A stretch of 64,000 nucleotides of DNA from an uncultured Rhizobiaceae group bacterium. GTDB taxonomy: Bacteria > Pseudomonadota > Alphaproteobacteria > Rhizobiales > Rhizobiaceae. Positions 8,679 to 17,700 of the stretch are shown one piece after another (the stretch's first letter is position 1; every line of letters starts with the position of its first letter). Where the stretch lies: assembly GCA_947501445.1 (NCBI GenBank), contig CANMVS010000003.1, positions 310,001 to 374,000 on the forward strand, written 5' to 3'. The position numbers and the translations under genes are program-made. Under the pieces are notes generated by a model. The model had not been told where the DNA came from and did no database searches. It saw nothing but the letters and a program-made list of their open reading frames with translations.

Positions 8679-8787
8679 AGAAAATCAGGATTCATAGTAC
8701 GCGTGCATCATGACGGTGAAGGATACGCCCCGTATATCCCATGCAGATCACCGCGAATTAACGCATTGTTAAGAATGTTGAAGCCGA

Positions 8788-11700
8788 ATGTACGAAGTAG
8801 CGCACAGCACCAAGGCGGGGAAAATTCGCCCTAAAAGGCGAACCCTTGGGCGCGTCTTGGGCTGTGTTGCGCTGTTTCTCATTCTTTGGCCTGTCAGTGT
8901 CTATGCGGTCGCCGTGGGTGATCCGGTTGTCAATCCGCATACCGGTGGAACCGAAACCGTCGTGCAGGTGTTGGGTGACGGGACTGTCCTGACCGATCAG
9001 AACAATGCCATTCTGACCCGCGTTGCTGTGGGCGATCAATACACTTTTGACGGCAAGGTCTATGCCATTGAAGACGTGACAAAAAATGCCGCCGGGCGTG
9101 TCATTTCGATCAAACTCAAAGAGGTTGGCGGTACTGAGGAAGTGGACCGCGATACCTTCGCGCCCCTGGTGGATACCGGCGGTGGCACCGGCGGTATTAC
9201 ACCTGGCAACGCCGGTGGCCCGGTGAACGTTACCGTTGCGCAGGGCGATGTCAACGTCGTTTATGACCACCAGGTCGGACCGCGCGGTTCGGATGGCCGC
9301 AATGGGTATGGCGTGGGTGTCTGTATTGGATTCGGCAAGTTCAAGACATGTTTTGTCGTCGGTCGCAGCGGGCATCACGGCGATCCTGGCGGGAACGGGC
9401 CAACGGTCCATCGCGACATATTGCCATCAAACCAAGGCAATATTCAGACAGTCTCACATGGTCTTTCCGGCATCACTGCCATTAGTCATGGTGGCAATGG
9501 CGGTGATGGCGGCAATTCCTATGGTTCCCTGCCATCCCGGCACGGAGGTGCTGCGGGTTTGGGCGGGTCTGTATACGTCAATTCCGGCGTTGAGATTTCC
9601 ACAAGTGGGGCCGGCGCTCACGGTATTTTTGCACAGAGCCGCGGCGGCAAGGGCGGTGATGGTGGCAACGGCTATATATTCTCCGGCGGCGGTGCGGGAG
9701 GCCCCGCCAGTGCCGGTGGCCCGGTCACTGTCATAAACACCGGTAAAATTCTCACAACGGGCGCGAATGCAATCGGCATTTTTGCGCAGTCAATTGGCGG
9801 TGGCGGCGGTGCAGGTGGCAGCAGCTATGGAATTGTTGGCGATGCCAATAGCGGTAGTGTTGGCGGCCATGGCAGCACCGTTAGAGTAGTCAATGCCGGA
9901 AACATAGAAACCAGAGGTTCAAATGCCCACGGTATTCAGGCCCAATCCATCGGCGGCACCGGTGGAAACTCCGGTGATTCCGTCGGCATTGTCGCCTTTG
10001 GCGGCAGTTCCGACAGTGCTGGCGGTGGAATTGGCGGCAATGTCTACGTGCACAATAATGCCGGTGGCACAATATTGGTCCGGGGCATTGGTTCGATCGG
10101 GATTTTTGCACAGTCAGTCGGCGGTGGCGGGGGCAGCGGCGGCGTCACGGTCGGAATAGCATCTTTCGGTTCAAGGGGCTCGCGTGGCGGTGACGGCGGA
10201 TACGTGGAAGTCAAAACGCAAGCCGCAACATCCATTCAAACGCAGGGCGTGTCTGGTCACGGTATTTTTGCCCAGTCCATCGGTGGTGGCGGAGGAACAG
10301 GTGGCACCGCAGGCGGTTTGGCAGCTCTCGGTGGCGATGGCAATACTGCTGGTAATGGCGGACAGGTATTTGTTGAAAACAGGGGAGTGGTTATCACCAC
10401 AAATGCCGAAGCAAAAGGGTTATACGCTCAATCCATTGGTGGCGGTGGCGGGTCGGCTTCGGGGACCGGTGGCGCGGTGGCGCTGGGTGGTAAAGGTGGT
10501 GCCGGAGGCAATGGCAATACGGTGACAGTTCACAATTTCGGCGGTGTGTTGACCCATGCGATCGGAAGCGATGCCATATTTGCACAATCTGTCGGTGGTG
10601 GCGGCGGCTCCGGTGCTGCGAGTGGTGGAATTGTCGCGCTCGGTGGAACGGGCACAAGGGGTGGTGCAGGCAGCACTGTAGCTGTTCACAACGAGGGAGC
10701 ACTGGAAACCCGAGGCCATAAAGCACGTGGTGTTTTTGCGCAGTCCATTGGCGGCGGAGGTGGGGCCGGCGGTGACGGTGGTGGCTTTGTCGCCATCGGC
10801 GGCAGTGGCGGTATTGCCAGCCACGGCGGAACTGTTGTTGTTGGCAACCTGGGACAAATTTTAACCCTTGGGAATGCCTCCCACGGGATTCAGCTTCAGT
10901 CCGTTGGCGGCGGCGGTGGTGATGGCGGTTCCAGTGGCGGCTTCCTGTCTATCGGTGGTGGCGGTGGCGCGGGCGGTAATGGTGGTGTTGTTACGGGGAC
11001 AAACCATGGCAGTATTTCAACGCATGGAAATGATGCGAACGGAATATTTGCGCAATCGGTTGGCGGTGGTGGCGGCAACGGCGGCAGTGCTTTTTCTGCG
11101 GGTGCATTTATATCCTTTGGCCTTGGTGGAACAGGTGGCAATGGCGGCACCGGGGGAACAACCACGGTCAATCTGGGACCACGTACGGTTATCATCGATG
11201 GCACACCAACATCCATTGACCCGCTCATTGCAACCAAAGGCGATCGATCAAATGGCATATTGGCGCAATCGGTCGGCGGTGGCGGCGGCAACGGTGGTTT
11301 CTCAGCCTCTGTAGCGGTGGGTGCAGCGGCCGCCATGTCGGTTGGTATTGGCGGCAAAGCCGGATCGGGCGGTGCTGGCGGTGAGGTCCAGGTCAATGGA
11401 CGTGGTGCAATTACCACCCAGGGTATAAAGTCAGACGGCATTGTTGCACAAAGTATTGGCGGCGGCGGCGGCAATGGTGGTGCCACGACTTCAGTTGCGT
11501 TTTCCGCAAACACCGCAGGATCGGTATCTGCTTCACTCGGTATTGGTGGTTCTGGTGGCGCCGGTGGCGCTGGCGGCAGGGTTCAGGTTCGATCAGGCGG
11601 CTCCATTACGACCGATGGCACTATGTCTACTGGGCTGCTGGCTCAGTCCGTTGGCGGTGGCGGCGGAAACGGCGGGTTTTCGATCTCTGTATCCGGTGCG

Positions 11701-14700
11701 GTTTCAGGCGTTCATTCTGTTGGTGCAGCTGTTGGCATTGGCGGTACAGGCGGCAGCGGCGGTACGGCAGGTGTTGTTGATGCGCAATATGTCGGCAACG
11801 TTACGACAAAACAGACCCAATCAACCGGTATCGTATTACAGGCTATTGGCGGCAGCGGTGGTAATGGTGGTTTTAATGTGTCAGGCGCTGTCACCGGTGC
11901 AGGCGCTGGAAGCGGTGCCGTTACAACTGGTGTTGGCGGCTCCGGTGGTGGCGGCGGCAATGGTGGTGTGGTCGTCGGCCTGGTAGGTGGCAGTGTCCGC
12001 ACAGAAGCCAATCGGTCATCGGGCATTGTCGCACAATCTGTTGGCGGCGGCGGTGGCAATGGTGCTTTCAATGTTTCCGGTTCGCTGGCCGGTGCGGGCG
12101 CCGGTGCGGGTGCAGTATCTGTCGGCGTCGGTGGTTCTGGGGGCAGCGCCGGGCATGGTTCGACGGTCGATCTGGATGTAGTTGCGACAATAACAACACT
12201 TGGCGATGATTCCGATGGGATTGTTGCGCAAAGTGTAGGCGGTGGCGGTGGCAATGGTCGCTTTAATGTTTCCGGCGCTGTTGCGGGCGCAGGCAAGGGG
12301 GCCGGATCTGCTACAGTCGGTGTTGGTGGCGCTGGAGGCAGTGGTGGCACCGGAGGCGTTGTAAAACTTGATGTGACGGGCAACGTCAGCACCAGAAGCA
12401 ACAGGTCCGACGGTATCGTGGCTCAAAGCCTTGGCGGCGGCGGCGGCAATGGCGGTTTCAATGTATCCGGGAGTCTTACTGGCACCGGCGTTGGCGCGGG
12501 TGCGGTTTCAGTGGGTGTGGGTGGCTCTGGCGGCGGCGGTGGCAGTGCCAATCTGGTGCAGTCCATTTCGATTGGACAAATTTACACTGAGGGCGACCAT
12601 GCCATAGGCATGCTGACGCAATCTGTTGGCGGCGGCGGTGGCAATGGCGGGTTCAACATTTCAGGGTCTCTGGCGGCGGCTGGAACCGGTGCCGGTGCGG
12701 TCTCTGTCGGTGTCGGTGGAACGGGGGGGCTGGGTGGCAATGGTGGTACAGCCATAGCCAATCAAACCGGTGACATCCGAACCATGGGTGCCTATTCAAG
12801 TGCATTCGTTAATCAATCGATTGGCGGTGGTGGCGGCAATGGCGGGTTTAATGTCTCCGCACAGCTCAGTGCCTCGGCCGGTGTTGGCGCGGCATCGGTT
12901 GGCGTTGGCGTTGGTGGTTTTGGCGGCGGCGGCGGCATTGGCGGTGCGGTGGGATCCAGCATCATGGGTAATATCTTCACCGATGGAAAAGGTGCCAATG
13001 GAGTTCTCGTCCAGTCAGTAGGTGGCGGCGGCGGCAACGGAGCATTCAATGTGACTGCCGGTCTCACCGCTTCGAGCAATAGTGCCGCAACAGTTGGCGC
13101 AGGCGTCGGCGGGTTTGGCGGGGCAGGTGGGAATGCCGGTACGGTCTCCATGAATATGCAGGGCAATATCTCCACCACCAAAGACAATGCCTATGGCGCA
13201 CTTGCCCAGAGTCTGGGTGGCAGCGGTGGCAATGGCAGATTGAATGTGACCGGAGCCATAACGTTAGCGACCGGCAACAGCGGATCCATCGGCTTGGGCG
13301 TTGGCGGATTTGGCGGCGGCGGCGGCAGCGGTCAAAGTGTTGACGGCACCCTTAATGGCCTGGTCTACACATCCGGGGCCAATTCGTTTGGTGTCATGGC
13401 GCAGTCTGTTGGCGGTGGCGGCGGAAATGGTGGCGTTAACATTACCGGTGCACTTAATTTGTCAAAGAAAACATCGGGCACCGCCTCGGTTGGAATAGGC
13501 GGTTTTGGTGGCAATGGCGGAACGGGTGGTGATGTCAGTTATGGCCGCATTGGCAATACGGTAACAACGGGTATTTTGTCCGACGCCGTTACCTTTCAAA
13601 GTCTCGGCGGCGGCGGCGGCAATGGTGCGGTCAATATCAGCAGCGGAATTGCGGGCACAACATCAGGTACATCTGCTGCGGTTAACATCGGCATTGGTGG
13701 TTTCGGTGGAACCGGTGGATCCGCTGGAAACGTATTGGGTCGTGTGACCGGTGACGTCATTGCCACCGGTGAAAACATCGGCGTGGGCGTTGATCCTGCC
13801 ATGATCGGTCTGCTGTCTGCACAGGGGGCCAACGGTGTTGTGGCGCAATCTGTCGGCGGTGGCGGGGGCAATGGTGGGATCAACGTATCCGGCGGTCTGT
13901 CGCTTGGCTCGCCGGGCGGCGGTGGCAACTATGCGCTAACCCTTGGTTTTGGCGGCTATGGCGGCGCAGGTGGAAATGCCGGTAACGTTGGTTTGCTGGT
14001 ACTTGCCGAAAGAAAAGAAATTGCCGGCACGATCACGGCACAAGGATTGATTGCGGCGGAGGGGTTTGGAAAATCCGCTGTTCTGGCACAGAGCCTTGGC
14101 GGCGGCGGCGGCAATGGCGCAATTAATGTGGCCGGTGGCATCAGAGTTGACGGCGGTATCGCGGTCGGCATCGGTGGATCGGGCGGTGCCGCGGGGCAGG
14201 GCAATAATGTCACGGCAACTGTCACAGGTGAAATCAGAGCGTCGGGTGCACGTTCAAATGGATTTGTTGCGCAATCCATTGGCGGCGGCGGTGGCAATGG
14301 CTCCATCAATGTGGCTGGTGGTATTCAGAAAAATAACCGGCTGACAAGCCCATCTCTTACCTTTGGTCTGGGTGGTGCAGGCGGTGCAGCCAACGCCAGT
14401 GGAACAGTGCTCGCGACCCAAAGTGGTGACGTTTCCGTTGCCGGTGTGGAATCCACCGGTATTCTGGTGCAATCCATCGCCGGTGGTGGTGGCACCGGCG
14501 GGCTCAATGTTACCGCCGATCTGGCGCTGGGCACCGGCCATAATGCTGCAATCGGCATTGGTGGCAACGGTGGCACCGGGGCCAACTCAAAAATGGTTAC
14601 TCTCAACAGCGACGGCGCAGTGACAGTTGACGGAACCCGCAACTCCAACAGTCTGTATGAAAATGTGCCTCTTACAAATGCAGGCGTGGATTTTACAGAT

Positions 14701-17700
14701 CGGGCCAATGGAATTTTGGTGCAATCCATCGGTGGCGGTGGCGGTTCCGGCGGGATGAATGTGGCCGGTGCCTTTTCGGTTGGCGGCAGCCCGCTGACTG
14801 CAGGTGTTGGTGGTACCGGTGGCGGCGGGGGAAATGCCGGAGCGGTCCTGGTCAACCGCGGTCAGACATCACAGTCCCTGCTGCAGACCTTTGGAAATAA
14901 TGCCACAGCCCTTACGGCCCAGTCCATTGGCGGTGGCGGTGGTGATGCGGGCATCAATATTGTTCTGGCGCTGGGTGTGACCGGGCCTTCCTTCAAACAG
15001 TCGCTGATTTTGGCTGTCGGTGGTGCCGGTGGTGCTGCCGGCAATGCTTCAAGTGTCACCGTGAACCAGAAGGGCGATATCAGAACTGCAGGGGATCAAT
15101 CCGTTGGTCTGCTGGCACAATCGGTTGGCGGCGGTGGCGGCAATGCCAATTTCAATATAGGTGCCGGTACCAACAAGGATTCTCTGGCAATCAATCTGGC
15201 GGTTGGCGGCGGTACCGGCGACGGTGGGCTCGGCAGCAGTGTAACCGTTGACCATACGGGCAACATCACAACAGCGGGCCTTGGATCGTCCGCCATTCTT
15301 GCACAAAGCATTGGCGGCGGCGGTGGCAGCACTGCCCTGAGTATGGCGCCCAATCCGCGTGCCAGTAAATCCCTGAATATTGCCCTTGGGCGCACGGGTG
15401 GCACTGGCGGATCCGCCGGAACAGTCAATGTCGCTGCAAATGGGATATTTGCCACGTCCGGGGATATGGCATCTGCCATTGTCGCGCAAAGCATAGGAAA
15501 TGGCGGCGGTCGCAGCAGCGCAACGACGGTCAGTCTGACCAGCGAGTCAGGCCCTGAGGGCAGTGAGAAATCGTCGGCGCTGCAAGTATCGGTGGGCCTT
15601 GAGGGTGGTAGTGGCGGCGCCGGTGGCAATGTTATTGTGACAGCCGACGGTACCATTTTCACCGGCGGCAAAACAGCCCATGGCATCCATGCACAAAGTG
15701 TTGGCGGCGGCGGCGGAAGTGGTGGCTCTGTGTACAATGTCGTATTGAGGGAAAGTGCCTCTGCCAAAATTGGCGTTGGCGGTGTCGGTGGTACCGGTGC
15801 AAAATCCAACACTGTTGATGTAACCAGTACAGCCAATATCAAGACAAGCAAGGAAGACTCCCACGCCATCTTTGCCCAGTCTGTCGGCGGCTCTGGTGGC
15901 ACCGGTGGAAATGCCACAACGATTGCGGCACTTGCAGGTGGTGCCGCTTCGGGAGGGTCAACAACAGTAACAGTGGGCGTTGGTGGCAGCGGCGGAACAG
16001 GCGCTGAGGCCGAAAAGGTTACCGTCAAAAGCTCCGGTATTATCGAGACAGGGGCGGATCGTTCTGCCGGCATTGTTGCGCAATCCATTGGCGGTGGCGG
16101 TGGTCACGGCGGATTGGTTTTTAATCAAACGAGCACAGGTGGTCAGTCCAGCAAGGCTGTCAATCTGAGTATTGGCGGCAGTGGTGGTACCGGTGGATTG
16201 GGCCGTGCCGTCCATGTCGAGAATGCCGGTTATATCAATACGATTGGCAAACAGTCCTACGGTATTCAGGCACAATCAATTGGCGGCGGCGGTGGCAATG
16301 GTGGTGTGATTGCCAATTCCATTCTGTCAAAGCCAAGCGCTGGCGGTGCAGCGACGAGACTGGATGTCAATATTGGTGGTTCGGGTGGCACTGGTTCAAG
16401 CAGTGGCGACGTTGCCGTTACAAACAAGGTCACTGCCCGCATAGATACCGATGGCGAAAACGCCCACGGGATTTTTGCCCAATCCATTGGCGGCGGTGGT
16501 GGCAACGGCAGCAGCATCGTTACCAAAAACATTGCAAAGGGGCAGGATAGCGTTCTTGCTGGAATCAGTCTTGGTGGTACCGGTGGCAGTGGCAGTACAT
16601 CGGGCAATGTGGTGGTAACCAATGATGGCGCTATCCAGACCCTGGGCAATCAGGCGCACGGCGTTTTCGCGCAGTCTATTGGCGGCGGCGGCGGTAACGG
16701 TGGAACCGCCATTGTGATGAACGCTGTATTGGCCAAGGATCCGACGCGCGTCAGCCCCATGCTGGCGCTGGGCGGCAGGGGCGGCTCGGGTGAAGACTCC
16801 GGTGATGTAACAGTCACCAATACCGGGACCATTCGAACCGAAGGCAAACACAGCCATGGCATATTAGCGCAATCCATTGGCGGCGGCGGTGGCAATGCGG
16901 CTCTTGGCCTTAACATTGGTACCGACAAGGCTGTCACGGCGATTGCCAACACCCTGTCAGCCGTCGTGGGTGGTATTGGCGGCGGGTCCGGCGGGGCGGC
17001 GGGTAAGGTTACGGTCAACCATTCTGGCGATATCACGGTCACAGGAGAAGGTTCCCAGGCGATCAAGGCGCAAAGCATCAATGGCGGCGGTGGCGGCCTC
17101 ATACTGGATATGAATGCTGTTTCGGCTCTCAGGTCCGGTTCGCCCATTCCCATAGGCAACGGTGCGACAACGACCAGCACAACAGCGGTGATCGAAATTA
17201 TCGCCGGTGGCAAAGGCACTGAAAACACCAGCGCCGAAGCCGTTACTGTCAATTCAACCGGTACTTTCGGTCTGACAGGCAACCACAATACGGCCAGCAG
17301 CATACAGGCAATTGGCGGTGGTGGCGGTACAACGCTGACGCAGCTGGTGCTCGCACCATCAGTCGATCCAGCCGCGGAAGATCTGCAGCTAATATCCACC
17401 CTGGGCGGTGAAAACGGCAACAACAACAATGGTGCCGCCATAACAGGCGGGCATGCCGGGATTCTCTATGCACTGGGTTCCGACAGTCAGGGTGTTTTGT
17501 TGCAAAGTATTGGTGGCGGCGGTGGGCGTTCTATTTTCACCGTTGACAGGACCAACGCCGAGATCGGCCTTTCAACATTGAAACTGGGCTCAACCAACGG
17601 CACTGCAGAAGCAGGTGGAGCGGTAAATTATCGTATTGATGATCTCATCATGGTTGCCGGTGACCAGTCCATTGGTGTTCTCATTCAATCCATTGGTGGC

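Noticed and set aside
10896-17441. Long minus-strand open frames rich in Pro, Ala and Thr
   Set aside because: They are antisense shadows of the Gly/Val/Asn-rich autotransporter repeats, with no start signals.
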